Part shown: positions 4,956-5,016 of the stretch, piece by piece
How the letters are laid out: each line of letters starts with the position of its first letter
Numbering within the stretch: the first letter of the stretch is position 1
DNA from: a bacterium
GTDB lineage: Bacteria > UBA9089 > JASEGY01
NCBI GenBank assembly: GCA_030019105.1
Contig: JASEGY010000286.1
Location: 1-5,016, forward strand
Length of the DNA stretch: 5,016 nucleotides
Reading direction: 5' to 3'
Program-made: the position numbers and the translations under genes
The notes under the pieces: model-generated
Seen by the model: only the letters and a program-made list of their open reading frames with translations
Told to the model about the DNA's origin: nothing
Database searches by the model: none

Positions 4956-5016
4956 TACATCTGTATACTCAACGCGGGCATAATCTGCGATTTTGTACCT
5001 TCTCAATAACTTGGGG

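Overview
The window reads as chromosomal DNA from a Gram-negative bacterium, probably one known mainly from metagenome-assembled genomes. This is inferred from a Lol-type lipoprotein, an outer-membrane beta-barrel-like protein, medium base composition, and a high density of short palindromic and 7-bp tandem repeats. I cannot name the phylum with confidence. There are three convincing protein genes and no recognisable rRNA, tRNA, CRISPR array or transposase gene.

Layout. Bases 1-47 hold only a small dyad followed by a T run. A lipoprotein with TPR repeats and a CsgG/FlgO-like domain follows (69-1370, +). Its last codons and stop lie in a 7-bp tandem repeat. A gene-free stretch of about 600 bp (1371-2016) is packed with inverted repeats: a cloverleaf-like palindrome (1423-1475), a 21-bp perfect inverted repeat 215 bp apart (1533-1553/1769-1789), and a large nested palindrome (1785-1970). 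Next comes a secreted, predicted outer-membrane beta-barrel protein (2017-3291, +). Just after its signal peptide it carries a 102-nt, in-frame insertion of degenerate TCCGCAA heptamers. One base-pair step past its stop codon sits a 129-bp MITE-like element (3300-3428). It has perfect 15-bp terminal inverted repeats and an exact 8-bp flanking duplication, and its stem is built from GGTTGTA heptamers. The rest of the window is a convergent gene (complement 3562-4896) for a peptidoglycan-binding, lytic-transglycosylase-like hydrolase with no signal peptide. A strong Shine-Dalgarno sequence and a hairpin lie upstream of it.

How the genes may fit together. The first two genes are co-oriented and both encode envelope proteins: a periplasm-facing outer-membrane lipoprotein and a barrel. 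They could once have been adjacent in one operon, since separated by repeat insertion. That is inference. The murein hydrolase points the other way and has no visible functional tie to them. No complete new defence or mobile system is evident. The most unusual content is the repeat landscape: three different heptamer families within about 2 kb (end of one gene, inside another, inside a MITE), plus several long palindromes.
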